This document shows, in pieces, positions 24,711 to 36,127 of a stretch of DNA of 64,000 nucleotides. The notes below the pieces were generated by a model. That model made no database searches. It was not told the origin of the DNA and saw nothing but the letters and a program-made list of their open reading frames with translations. A program made the position numbers and the translations under genes. The first letter of the stretch is position 1. Each line of letters begins with the position of its first letter. The DNA is from Aphelocoma coerulescens (Eukaryota > Chordata > Aves > Passeriformes > Corvidae): the NCBI RefSeq assembly GCF_041296385.1, contig NW_027184085.1, forward strand, positions 56,201,109 to 56,265,108. The letters are read 5' to 3'.

Positions 24711-25150
24711 TCTGTAATTCTCAACATGGGAAAATCTTCCTTGCTGCAGACCTTCTCCCTGGTTTCCTCATCCCTGCCTTGACAGCAAAGTCTGAAGAAA
24801 AGGTGTTCAGCATCTTTGCCTTCTCTGCAACTTCTGTCTCAAGGGTTCCTATTGTATTCTCTACTGAGTCCACATTTTCCCTAGTATTCCTTCTGTTGTT
24901 GATGTATTTGAACAAGGCCTGCTTGCTGTGCTTGGTAGATTTAACTCCAGAGGGGACTTGGTCTTCCTCACTGCGTTTCTGCATACTCTGATACTCATCC
25001 CTTCTTTCACCTTGTGTATCTTCTGCTGACATCTGCGTTTTAACAGGAGCTCCTTGTTCACCCAGGTCTCAGCCATTTTTACTCAATTTTTTTCCCTGTG
25101 GATGCACCATTCTTGAGCCTGGAGGAAATGACCCCTGAGTATCAACCAGC
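24711..25150 (-). repeat. CR1 LINE ORF2 internal fragment (endonuclease-RT linker), minus strand
   Basis: Minus-strand translation matches the part of CR1 ORF2 between the endonuclease and the reverse transcriptase. The frame from 25076 has WVNKELLLKRR, then CRNAVRKTKSPLELNL. A second minus frame (25032 to 24721) carries KQALFKYINNRRNTRENVD followed by EVAEKAKMLNTFSSDFAVK. In CR1 these read roughly as W-N-ELL, CRD-VRKAK, F-KYI-KR-TRENVGPL, and EKAE-LN-FF-SVF. The two frames overlap, so a frameshift is present. Neither the RT core nor the element's 3' end is present, so this piece was cut from a longer copy. Confidence 0.85.
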
Positions 25151-26869
25151 TGTCTTGCTGTTTTTATATAGAGCTTTATTGTATTTTCAGATTTTTCCCG
25201 TTGTTTCGTAAAAACCACCCAGGTGCAAACACATCCACCTCTGTGTCCATCTGCTCTGTTTTCTTTTTTCCTTTTTGTTTCATTGTCCCTCTCCACACCC
25301 TTAGTTTCTGATTTCAGGAATCTGCAGGAGGTCATTGGACTCAATGTTGACCCCATATTCAGTGTTTCCAAGTACAGAAAAAGAGAAAGAGTCAAGACAG
25401 TGGCATATTTCAAGCTTCTTTTTTTTTCTTTAAACATATTCACATTCTTTTTGGTAAATACTTCCTGAAAATACATTTCTCCACATTTCTAGACATAAGA
25501 CTGTATTAAGTAGGTCTTTAATATTTATACCCATGTTGATAAGCTATCTCTTGTAATTGATATGGCCAGTATATTACACTAAGTAACTTTCAAATAGGCA
25601 CATTTATTTTGGTGTTTGGAGAAGAGGTGAATTTTATTTGTAAATAAAAAATTGTAAGATCCTTGTAGTACAGAAATATCTCATGTTTTTTTCTGATCGT
25701 ATGTGACATAATATGTCGCTGTAGACCATTATTGGCACTTATAACTATCTGTTTGCAAATTTCACTTTGTTTCCTATTATTTTTTGTGGAGTTCTACGTT
25801 ATTTTTCCCTTTGTGTGTGAATTTTTTTGCTTCAACATTATTTCAAAGAAGTATCTTCCTGCATATCATCCTGATGTACAGTTAGAAGCCAGTTTTAAAA
25901 GAGGCTAAAGTTTGCAGACATACTGTTTTGTTTTCTTTGGAACAGTTTGCAAAGATGTCAGCAGATTTGTAGGAAACAAAGCACATGAAGTAGTAAGGGG
26001 ATAGTTTTGATCATTGCCAAGAATTAATGCAGCTTTTGGAACCCATCTGTTTATCTAATGCTGCATTTAAAATTATCATTACAAATCCTCTTCCTATTGT
26101 TAGTGTTATTATTTCTCTCACTGTCTTGTCAAAATCATTCAACATTCAGGAAAGGAATGGAGAAATTTATCCCAAAGTAACTAGAAGAATTCTTAAGAAT
26201 TCAATACTTGTCTTAAAGAATTAAAAATTATGTATTTGGAAGAGGGGCCAGGCAATCTTCTGCAGAGCAGCTCTGATATAAAATTCTACTTTCTTCAAAT
26301 TCATAAACATTGTAAGGGTCATACCAATGTTAAATAAAGCACAGAAGTTTATTTTTAAGTAAATAAAATGTGAATTTCTTCAAATATCTTCTGTTCAAAA
26401 ACCCCAACTGTATCCAGGCTTAGTCACTATGCAGAGTTCATGCATTTGAATGATGATAATCTATATTGCTACTGTAGAGTGAAATGCACGTACATAAATG
26501 TGGATGTAAGACTCTTTTGTAACTAAATACAGTTGGGGGAAATGACTGTCTATATTCTTAGTCTGAAAAGACAGGCAATAATAAGGAGATGGTCAAGCAG
26601 ACCTGACCAGGTAGGAGCAGAATTTTGCAGTCATACCTGGTGTTTCAGAAGTTTATACGGGATGGAGTAAAAATAGGTAACCTGGAGGAGTCAAATATTT
26701 TTGTGAAATTAACTCAGTTTAATACTATTTTTCAAGCATTAAAAAAAATTTACAAGCATTGCATACACCTACATGTGTATTCCAGCAACTAGCTGATCCT
26801 TTTGCTTCGGTGTTTGCCAGTTTGCAGCGATGTGTTTTATTTTCCATGTGTTGATACAGATTTAAGGAG
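25151..26869. other. Unique sequence, no gene recognised
   Basis: A 135-codon minus frame (25476 to 25069) overlaps the CR1 fragment at its C-terminal end; the part outside it resembles nothing known and is K/R-rich by base composition. The rest is AT-rich unique DNA. Confidence 0.5.
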
Positions 26870-27360
26870 GCAAGCCTTTCCTCTGCCCTTTCAATAAAGG
26901 TTAATCTCAGCTGGGTATTTCCTGAGCTCCAGGCTCTGGGAAATGAGCCTCCTCAGACTGGGCAGTGTGAGGAGAAAAGATTGTCAATGTGGGGCTGCCA
27001 TGTATGGCATCTCTGGGATTTAAGGGGAATTATAGAGAAATAGGGAGCGAGTCTAGAGAGGATGACTGTCAAGCATTGTCTCTGGAAAGCGTGATTTTAT
27101 GTTAGTCAACACCCATGGACAAACTCTTCCTTTTACAGGCATGGTCTAGCCCTTAATCACTGCACATTATAAGCCCGAATGGGACCATTCCCAGTGCTAC
27201 ACACTAATATTATTTATTAGAAGGCCCAATAAAGCTTTCCTCTGTAGCCAGGCTCTTATTGCGTGGTGTCATTACATAAACAAGATTTGCAAGACTGCTT
27301 CCACTGACAGACACGTAGCAAAAGGCTTAATCTGAGAGGCCCAGTAGTATGTGATTTTAG
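26870..27360. other. Candidate conserved non-coding element
   Basis: About 490 bases of unique sequence have balanced composition between strongly AT-rich flanks, without a long open frame and without repeat similarity. It contains words common in developmental enhancers such as CACTAATATTATTTATTAG near 27201, GTCATTACATAAAC near 27268 and GCTTAATCTGAGAGG near 27325. The AATAAAG at about 27227 is probably incidental. Conservation is inferred from texture alone. Confidence 0.3.
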
Positions 27361-27518
27361 GCTTTTTTTTCCATCAACATTATAGCAGACTAAATATTGA
27401 GGATGATTTGGGGACTAGAGTGTTTCAGCCAAAAACATTTAGTGCAATAAATTATTCCCCTGTTTTCATTCCTTCACTTTAGAGACTTGGAAGATTGGGA
27501 GATTTTATTTTCTCTCTC

Positions 27519-27538
27519 TTTTTTTTTTTTTTTTTTTT
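27519..27538 (+). repeat. Poly-T run (20 T)
   Basis: Twenty consecutive T residues follow a CT-rich lead-in. No element body ending in poly-A is recognised on the minus strand beside it. Confidence 0.9.
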
Positions 27539-30500
27539 AAATTCTGTGGAGTCTGTACCAGCATCAGCTTCCCATATGTTAGAGGCATCTCAGGGTTTAT
27601 TAGTCAGCCTAGGTCAATTGAGATTTGCTGTATTTGCTTTCATAAAAGCTGTGTGTACTATATACTTCTTGAACTGGAAATCACACAATGCTTCTTAGTT
27701 GCCTTCAATCACTCGCAGATGCAGAATGGTCAGACCATTTCCCTTTAAATTGACCTGAGGGATTAAAGGAATTCAAAGGAATTTCCAGCTAACTAGTACC
27801 TCTGCTTTCCCTGACTTTATTTCTTGAGCCTTCGAGGTCAGAGTCTCTGGTAACTTAATCTGTCTCTGCCTCCCCCTGATTTGTTCACTTCCTTCCTTTT
27901 GTTTGCCTCCAGACCAGTAACTGAGTAGCCAGGATCAACTCCTATGTTTGTGTGCTTCCAGAATTTTAAACCAAACAGTTCTGTAAATCTGGTGGGAGGA
28001 GGGTGCTCGGTTAAGAGCACAGGAGTCTGAAATCCTCCTTCACAGCAGTTTACACCCTTTAGGTAGCCATCGATAGGCATAGAATTACCTCAAAGGTAGA
28101 TGTGAAAAACAAGCCTGTTGGCTTGTTTAAATGTGCCATGCAAGGATCCCAGCTTCCACTGAAAAAAAACTATAGGATTGGAGAAAGGCTGAAAACTGGT
28201 CCCAGTATAGCAAGTATTGGGAACAAATGAAGGTCTTTCAGTGCTCATAAAAGCTGTCCTGAAGAGAAGGATTGAAGAAGTTCTGACTCACAGTAGAAGA
28301 TGCAAGATCCAAGGAGGGGAAGGGGGAAGTTGGGAAGAGGAGAGCAAGGCCACAATCTGCTTTCAATCAGGGATGGCTAACGGCAGTTCCGCATCTTTTG
28401 TTGGTTTTTGTTTCAGAAACTGGTCAGGAGTCTTTGTGTGGATTGTCTCAACTATCAGGGGACAGGAGCTTACTTAGCAGGTGGCCATCTGAAAAGTGGC
28501 TCATGCTTTTAAAAATACCTCTAACTCTTTTGTTCTCTGCCTGCTGCCATAACTTTGGTGTTTCTAGTTTTGACATCTGCTCTTCATCCAATTACTCATT
28601 TTGACTAAGTACTGGTGGGGCATGAAAGGGATTTCTTTCAAAGACTTTATGTGTCATTACTTTGCTGACTGCCATCTTCTCTATAAATCAGTTTCTGTTT
28701 TAAAAAAAAAATTAAAACCCAAACCCAGCAAACTTCCGATCAGACTAGTGATTAAAAAAATAAAAAAAAATAAAAGTTTTGTCTTTTGCTTTTCCTTGAA
28801 TTTTTTAACATGAAAAGTACTCATAAAGAGTATTGATTTTAAAAAAGGAGTTATTTAAAAATCTCACAATCCTCAATATGATCAAGGGAGTAAAAGTCTT
28901 CAAAATATGATTAAGATTTTTCCAAGAAAAACAGTTATTTTTGGCTTGTGTTTGCCAAGTAAAGGAAAACTAAATCTCTTATCATTACTAAAATTGCCAC
29001 CTTCCTGTCCAATGTGCTATGGTGATCCCTCAAAAACTAATTTAAATGCTATTTTACCTGCTCATCCTGATTAAAATGAGGAAAATAAGTAAAATATGAG
29101 AAAAAAATATAATGCATGATTGTCCTGGAATAATGTTGGATTTTTAGATAGCAAGCAGTTGCCACTTAAAAGTTATCATTTATGTTATTTTTTCATTGTA
29201 ACCAGACACGCAAATTCTGTGAGGATGGAACAAAGCTTGAGGTACCTCAGAATCCATCTAAAGTAGTCAGAAGTGTTTCCAGAAGTTTTGTCAATATTTC
29301 TTTGAATTGAAAGAGCCTGAGGAAACTAAGAAAAATGTTAAGTTTTAGAAATCAATGGGATCTAAGAACAGATATGGAGAGAAAAAGTAGATGATGAACT
29401 CAAGGGAAAAAATATGTCAGTCTGGTTTTGAAGTTCAGTCTTATCTTTGTTCAAGCTTTTTCAAGTTTTAGAAAGGAGGAAGGAAGTGTTAATGAAGCTG
29501 CTGTATCCACAAAGCTGCCTTTTAATCCTGCGTCTCCTTTTTTGCACTGCTCTAGCGAGTGCTCTGTCCTGTCATTTATTGCTTTCTGGTGACAAGAAAG
29601 AAATTGATTATATAAGGTAAATAAAACCTTAAGTGTGTGAAATATTTTTCTTCATTTTCATATAGGCATCTTCCCATAAATTGTACAACAAGTAAATTGT
29701 CTCAGATGAAATTCAAAAATCTAAATTAGCTTCAGAGTCATTGTGATTGTATCTAGCAGCTTGTGGGAGTTTATATTCTTTTGGCTTATCCAGGATGCAC
29801 ATCCTCCGGAGTCAAAAATGCGGTCTGTGGTTCTTTTATATGAAATTTCTCCCGTGTTATACTGGTGAATGAGGCACGATTATTAGTTCCCTCAGCAGAG
29901 AGGGATTGGCTGTTTTGTCCCATCCACCTCTGTTTGGGAAAGAGGTATTGGCAGTTTAATAGAAGCAATCTCTATCGATAAGACTGCCAACGGAAGTGTG
30001 AAGGGGGCTTTGGAACAACGATTTTACTGAGGAAAAATGTGGGGGAATTTACTTGGCCCTTGGAACTCCAAGGCAGGCTAGCAGGTTGTTACAGCCAAAG
30101 CAGGAAGCTGCACACCCATAGCTGTGCCACACAAATGCATCAGGTGGTGATCTAAAAAAAGTGTAGTATGAGACATGTAGAGAGAGAACCATCATATAAA
30201 TTACAAAAATATGTATTTTGTAGTGTGCTATACTCTTTTGTTTTAAATGATACAACAGATGGTGGTACATTTTTCCAAGTCTTTAGGGAGGCTAGACTTA
30301 GATTTCAGGGCAGGCATATTTTTTCCGTTATTCAGTCTACATTTATTTTGGCTTCCTTCCATCTTCTGACTCACAGTTATACCTTCATGGACCAAGAAGC
30401 CTGTGCAGCTCCACGCTGCAGACCACCATGTACTCTCTGAACTTGTTGCCTTCAGTAGATGATAAAGAGGAAGAGGGGCTGGAAGGGTCACTTATAGTCA

Positions 30501-33324
30501 GTCGTTGACTTGAATAATTTTGATGTCTCCCTGGTGCCTGCATCCTGCAGTTAATCATAGCAGTATTTAGCTGATCTTGCTGCATTTTAAGTCTGTGAAA
30601 ATAATGAAATTGATTTCTGTAGAAGAAAGATCAGGACCTGTGTTTTTGATCATGCTGTTTAATCCTTCATTTTTGGAAGTTCTCTGAACTTTCTCTGACA
30701 TGTTAGCAACTTTCTGTTTTACCCGAGTTGCCAAGAAATTAATATTGATGTTTGAGTTCAGTCTCACCACTGCTCTACAGAGAACTGTCACTTCTTTTAT
30801 ATGAGAAATGATGGCTTTTTCATATGGTTTCATAAAGTGTATTGATCTCTTTTGCCACCAGTTTTCTATTACAAGTTCTTTGCTAATTTTGACTTTCCTA
30901 TTAGTCTTCTTGAGCTTTTTTTCCTTCCCTGTTTTGCAAATACCTCCCTCCTGCTGCGTATCTGTTTCAATTTATTTTCCCCCTGACACTTTAACTTGTC
31001 TTTTTCACAAGACTCTCATTTTGTGACTTCCTGCCTATATTTCTGACCCCTCTAGGACACTTGGTTTATGATTAAACAAACCTGTTCATAGGCTCCATGA
31101 AAGAAGAGACTGTGCATTTGTAGGTTTATTTTTATTGAATCATAGTGAAAATTGCACCTTGAGGAAGGGCTTTATTACATTTAACTACTTAGCCAGGATT
31201 TATTAAAAATAAACAGTATAGGAGTCAAGACCTTCCAGATGGGATCCCACATTAAATTTTGCTTCAAAATAAATACAGACTTATGCATTATCTGCTTGTA
31301 GTTCCTCTGATTAATGAATCTTACACCAGCCTCAATTAGTTGCTCATTATTTTGGGTTTAGATACTCCAAAAGTCTTTATGTACCATGGATTCGAACAGG
31401 TTGAGTGTGGTGACTGAAGAAGAGTTTCCCTTCTCAAGGCACTTTTATGTGATGAGAACAATAATTAAAAACATGACATAGGAAAGAATTGACCTGTGCC
31501 TCGTGCTCTGTCTTGATTAAGGTCATTACAGCATTTCTGGGGACTCTGCCATTTTTAAGCAGTCTTAGTTTGTTGTCCTGCTGTGCTAAATAGGTAAATT
31601 CTATCTTGAGATCAATATTTGTGGGAGTTGAGGAACAACTGGATCTTTGCAGTGCATCTTTTATCAGCATCTTTTATCAGATCCTAACTCACAGATTATT
31701 TATATTGTAAGAAAAAAAGCTGTATTTTTCCCCTGGTGTGCTGAAGAGTCAAAAAAATTCCAGTTAAAAAATCAGTGGTTTGATTTCGTAGATTGTTTAT
31801 AGGATTGTTTATATTCTTCATGTTAGTGGAAAGGTTGTGCTGAGCCAGGTTTTCATGTGTTGCATCAGTGTAATGCTAAACAAATTCTACTCATTCTAGT
31901 GCAGTGACATGGGATTTTTGCTGGATTCACACTGGACTTAATGAGATCAGACTCTAAATTTCTATTTTTTAATGGACTTTAGGGAAAGTATTGAGACCAT
32001 CTGAAGGATTTCTGCTACACACATGGACTGTGTATATGTGGCATATTTTTTCTTTACATGTGCATATGACAACCTTCTAGAGACAATAGCAGGGAAAAAA
32101 GTCCTTGACAGAAGTGATTTACAGGCAAAGTACTTTTTTTTTTATTTCTTTTTTTCCCTAACACTACAGTGTTGGTAAAGTTTAAATAAGCATACTGCAC
32201 AGCTATAGAAGAAATATTCACAACTGTATTACATCAAAAACTGGAGCTCAGGCAAGCTAAAATCAAAGCCTGTGTCAAGTACATCAAGATCACCATCAGG
32301 CTTTGTCTGCCTGCTAAAAAGAGCTTACTCTTGATAAAGGGGAAAAAGGCAGGAGGAAGCAAGATTTTACACTCATAACTCACATTCCATATCACATAAC
32401 AGCTGCTCCAGCCTTTGTCTCATCCTTTAAATCTATTCTTTACTGAGGAATGAAAGAAAGGAATGAGAAATCCACAGAAGGAGGTGTGCAATGCCTACGC
32501 AGAGAATCTCTCTATGCTGACAGCTTACTGTAATGCCATTTAGACTTCCCCACCCTCAGCCAAGGAAAAAAGAACATGGCTCTGTGCTGTGTGTGCCTTC
32601 CCCTTACCCCCTGCACACTTGTGCTCATTAGACCTCTTTCTTTAAACTGCTGGCTAGACAGCTGGCCATGCCTCAGAGGAGCGTGGGGTAAGGGAGCATA
32701 TAAATTACTGTTGCATTTTATGGCCAAGATAAACTCAAACTGCAGGGTTATAGCCTGAACTGACACACAAAAAAGAGAACCTTGCAGACCTCTGAAAAGC
32801 AAAGGGAAAGAAAAGGAGAGTAAATGTATTTCAGCAAACCTACCAATGGTAGTGGGGGTGAGGAAAAGAAAAGACACATAAAAGATAGATCTTCTCTATG
32901 TCTAAAGAGAAGAGCTAGGTTAATAGTTCTGTGTTTGTAACTGTAAATCTGTAATTTAAAATTAGTACTTGTTAAGAAGCTTTAGGCTTCCTTGTATTAT
33001 GTCATCACTGTAGATTTTCAAAGATGGCAAAGGATATGGGGTGGTAATTTTCATATTGTGCATTTTATTAAATGAGGTTTAATACATATGCACTTTCAAG
33101 TAGGTCAATGCTTGTATAACCTTCCCTGAGCAGGTTGGTCTACTTGGATCTGTCTGTGCTGGCTCCACGCCTCCCACATATGATAGGCTATAGCCTGCTA
33201 TTTTTTAAAAAGGATCCAAGATACATCTGAGTGTGAAAGATTTATTAAGAAATAAAATATAATTTAATCCATGTTAATTTGTGATAGACTTTACACAGGA
33301 AAGAACAAATAGCAGTTCCTAATT
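27539..33324. other. Unique sequence, no gene recognised
   Basis: Nearly 5.8 kb without a recognised interspersed repeat. Open frames reach at most 121 codons (32877 to 32512, minus strand) and none resembles a known family. Short A-rich runs occur near 28700-28775. A short T-rich run is near 32131-32155. Confidence 0.55.
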
Positions 33325-34020
33325 TCATGGAATCACAGAATGGGTCAGGTTGGACAGGACCTCAGTGAGCCATCTGGTCCAACCTCCCTGTTCAAGCAGG
33401 GTCATCCCAGGGCACATGGCATAGGATTGCATACAGACAAGCATGAATATCTCCACTGAGGGAGAATCCACACCTTCTCTGGGCATCCTTTTGAAGCGTC
33501 GGTCTCTTGCACAGTAAAAATGTTCTTCCTCATGTTCAAGTGGAACTTCCTGTACATCAGTTTCTGCCTGTTACTTCTTGTCTCATTGCCTGGCACCACT
33601 GAGCAGAGCCTGGCTCTGTCCTCTTGATCAGATACTCACGGATATTGATGAGTTGTCTTTTCGTCAGGCTGAACAGGCCTAGCTCCCTTTCCATTCATAA
33701 AAGAGATATTCCAGACCCTTAATCATTTTGTTGCCCACAGCTGGACCCACTCCAGGAATTCTGTTTCTCTTGTGAGCTGAGAAGCCCTTTGCTGGACACA
33801 GCAGTCCAGGTGAGGCTTCACTAGGGGCTGAGCAGAGAAGCAGGATCTCCTTTGACCTCCTGGCAATTCTCTTCCTAACACACCCCTAGATACCATTGCC
33901 CCTGGCCACCAGGGTACTGCTGGCTCATAGAGAACTTGTCCACCAGAACTCCAGGCTCCTTCTCCATGGAGCAGCTTCCCAGTTCCTGTGTATTTTCTGC
34001 CCAAACATATGACAGGAGGT
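33325..34020 (-). repeat. CR1 LINE, minus strand, ORF2 C-terminus and 3' end
   Basis: It begins with TCATGGAATCACAGAATGGG, the reverse CR1 tail. The minus frame 33599 to 33402 contains RSNRQKLMYRKFHLNMRKN from the ORF2 end. The minus frame 34004 to 33723 contains LVKPHLDCCVQ and FLEWVQ. A third minus frame, 34093 to 33875, contains EKEPGVLVDKFSMSQQ. The three frames follow one another in ORF2 order but in different phases, so the coding sequence has several indels. Upstream on the minus strand a repetitive patch and then an endonuclease fragment follow. Confidence 0.92.
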
Positions 34021-34063
34021 CATCCATGTACATATGTACATGTACATTCATCCATGTACATAT
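34021..34063. repeat. Direct repeat with nested palindromes
   Basis: The 15-mer CATCCATGTACATAT occurs at 34021-34035 and again at 34049-34063, a 28-bp period. Between and across them is the perfect palindrome CATGTACATATGTACATG (34025-34042), overlapping a second one, ATGTACATGTACAT (34034-34047). It lies at the upstream edge of the CR1 3' fragment. Confidence 0.85.
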
Positions 34064-34079
34064 CTTGCCTTCTTTTCCC

Positions 34080-34188
34080 ATTTTCTTGCTCACTGGGATG
34101 CATTGTTCTTGAGCCTGACTTGGAACTCCCCTCCGTGCAGGGCCTATTCACTTGTGATTCTTCCAAGAAGATCCCTAACGAGCCTAAG
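34080..34188 (-). repeat. Probable further CR1-derived sequence between two CR1 fragments
   Basis: The block lies between CR1 3' sequence and CR1 endonuclease sequence in the same orientation and has similar GC-rich texture. I cannot align it confidently to a particular part of the element, so the assignment rests mainly on position. Confidence 0.4.
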
Positions 34189-34455
34189 TCAGCTCTTTAG
34201 CCTCAACCAATCCACAATCTCATGGCCATTACATTCAAGGCTGCCCCCGACCATCACATCTACAGCAAGGCTTTCCCTCTTTCTTAGTGTAAGTTCCAGC
34301 AGCATATGATTCCTTGTGGGATCCTCCACTGCCTGTGTCAGGAAGTTGTCAATATTTTCAAGGAAACTCCTGGACTGTTTGTGATTCACTATGTTTCTTC
34401 TCCAGCAGATGTTAGGGTAGTCAAAGTCCCCCATGATAAGCAGTGTTTGAGAGGC
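34189..34455 (-). repeat. CR1 LINE endonuclease-domain fragment, minus strand, inactive
   Basis: The minus frame 34434 to 34189 (81 codons) matches the C-terminal part of the CR1 APE-type endonuclease: MGDFDYPNICW, SRSFLENIDNFLTQ, EDPTR and GSLECNGHE. The family typically has GDFN-PDICW, SRRFLE-DNFL-Q, EEPTR and G-SDHE. The Asn of GDFN is Asp here, and the catalytic Asp of the SDH motif is Gly (NGH), so the enzyme would be dead. The frame is otherwise open across the fragment. It lies upstream of the ORF2 C-terminal fragment at 33325-34020 in element orientation, but about 1.5 kb or more of RT sequence expected between them is absent. Confidence 0.87.
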
Positions 34456-35333
34456 TTTATTTAATTCTGCACCCAGTGCTGGTCAGGTTATTCGGAGAAC
34501 ACAGGATTTGTTGGAATACCAGCATGGATTTATGCTGCAGCCTGTAATACCAGGTGCCAATTCAGATAGTTGTATATAAAAACTCCAGTCCATTACCTCA
34601 CTCTACTGTAAGTATTCCCTGGGAGTGCCACATAGTTTGAACAACAAAGAGAAACTGAAATCTATACAGCTTGGCTCTTTTCCTCAGGAAACTGTGCTCC
34701 AGTGCCAGAAGACCAACAAAATAAGCACTGGGCGTACTTGTTTTCAAAAACCTATGGACTGGAGCACAGTGTGTGGTACGTAATACTGCTCTGCTGCAAG
34801 AAAACATAAAGCATGAAGCTTTATCTTTTGGCCAAAAACCCTGGGACCTGTGGGAGACCACAGTCTAAATCAAGAATCAAAACACTTCCCCAGCACAACT
34901 GCAAATTGAAAAGAAGTCCTTGTACTGTGCTGGCAAATATATAGACGGAGGATGACTTCTAAATGCTTAAAAGGTTCTCAGAACACCTTTGTGACTTTTC
35001 TAGGTGAAAAAAATAATAATGCCAGATACATATTTGTGGTGCTTTTGTGGAGGACTGACAGGTCAGAAAAAAGCATTAAAGAAAAGTAATTGTTTGTTTG
35101 CTGTATGCTAACAGTATGATGGTCATTTAAATGTGATTATATTGTATAAATAAAATGTCAGAGTGAGGCAAAATATTGTACACAATTTATTATAATACAA
35201 ATTCTACAAAGACAAGACATAACAGTCAACACTATACACTTCACACTACACACAGCACAGTACTCTCTATGCCAAGATGAGTGACTGAGTTTAAGAAAAC
35301 CCTTCTGATTTCTGTTCAAATATTATAGCACTA
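34456..35333. other. Unique sequence, no gene recognised
   Basis: AT-rich DNA without a recognised repeat. The first 100 bases or so could be more CR1, but I cannot confirm it. An A/C-rich run lies at about 35228-35262. Confidence 0.5.
35329..35333 (+). repeat. Left target-site duplication of the solo LTR (CACTA)
   Basis: The five bases CACTA directly precede the TG start of the LTR and are repeated directly after its CA end. Confidence 0.75.
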
Positions 35334-36090
35334 TGTCATGGTTACAGGAGAAAGAGTGCCAAAGGTGTGACCAAACTTTGTATTCTGCACCCATCTACAT
35401 TATTCCTGGCAAACTGTTAATGGTGGGTTGTTTGCAGCAGCTGTCCAGTGCACACCCCACCCCTCAGGCTATGAGCTGGGTGTTAAATGAGATAAGGAAA
35501 AAGAGATGACCCTGTGAGGCCGAGTAATGTTTCTTTTCCTTCCCATGAATGACTCAGCCCTAGTAACTCACTCCGGGGAAGCAGCAGTACAGTCCCACCC
35601 ATCCTGAGGGGGTCGTCTCTGCTAATGGGCCATAATGAGCTCAGTGGCACGAGCAGAATAGACAGCTGCAATGACCATCAAGGGCTCCAAAAATATCCTA
35701 TGACTCTCAGGATTACATCATTCCATTGTGATACTCCCCGCCCTGAGGGAGGTACTGAACATTCCTGCCTGGACTTTGAGGGTATATAATCCTGGGGTTT
35801 GGGAACTGGGACACCACGGGACATCCAGAGGAGGACCCAAACTTGCACAGGACTACTACTTTGACAAGACTGCAATCATCACTTCAACAGCACAACAACC
35901 ACTGCTTAATTGGACAAACCACCACCCTGACCAATAGGGGCTGGGTTGTACTCTGTGGTTTTAAGCCAGTTTTCTTTATCATTGCATTTATGGTAATCTT
36001 TCTATTAAATTTTAACTCTCACTTGAAATCTCTCACAGGGTATTTGTGTGGCGTTAATTTCTCCCACTGGTTTACTCTCAAACCAGCACA
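35334..36090 (+). repeat. Solo LTR of an endogenous retrovirus, 757 bp, with 5-bp target-site duplication
   Basis: The element opens with TGTCATGG at 35334 and closes with ...GCACA at 36090, giving TG...CA ends. It is flanked on both sides by CACTA (35329-35333 and 36091-36095). Inside it has a TATA box TATATAAT at 35783-35790 and an ATTAAA polyadenylation signal at 36004-36009, with C-rich U3 text before them, all in the plus orientation. No internal retroviral sequence is present, so the provirus was reduced to one LTR by recombination between its two LTRs. A 5-bp duplication is usual for class III (ERVL-like) and some other retroviruses, so class is suggested, not proven. Confidence 0.85.
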
Positions 36091-36095
36091 CACTA
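36091..36095 (+). repeat. Right target-site duplication of the solo LTR (CACTA)
   Basis: The five bases CACTA directly follow the CA end of the LTR and match the bases before its start. Confidence 0.75.
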
Positions 36096-36098
36096 GCA

Positions 36099-36127
36099 CT
36101 TCAAATAAGTTCAAATAAGGTTCAAAT
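36099..36127 (+). repeat. Short tandem repeat of TTCAAATAAG
   Basis: Two and a half copies of a 10-11 base unit (TTCAAATAAG, TTCAAATAAGG, TTCAAATG) stand just after the solo LTR. Confidence 0.7.

Noticed and set aside
25069..25476. 135-codon minus-strand frame
   Set aside because: Its C-terminal end overlaps the CR1 ORF2 fragment and the rest has no relative; probably chance extension of a repeat frame.
32512..32877. 121-codon minus-strand frame
   Set aside because: No recognisable family and another open frame overlaps on the opposite strand.
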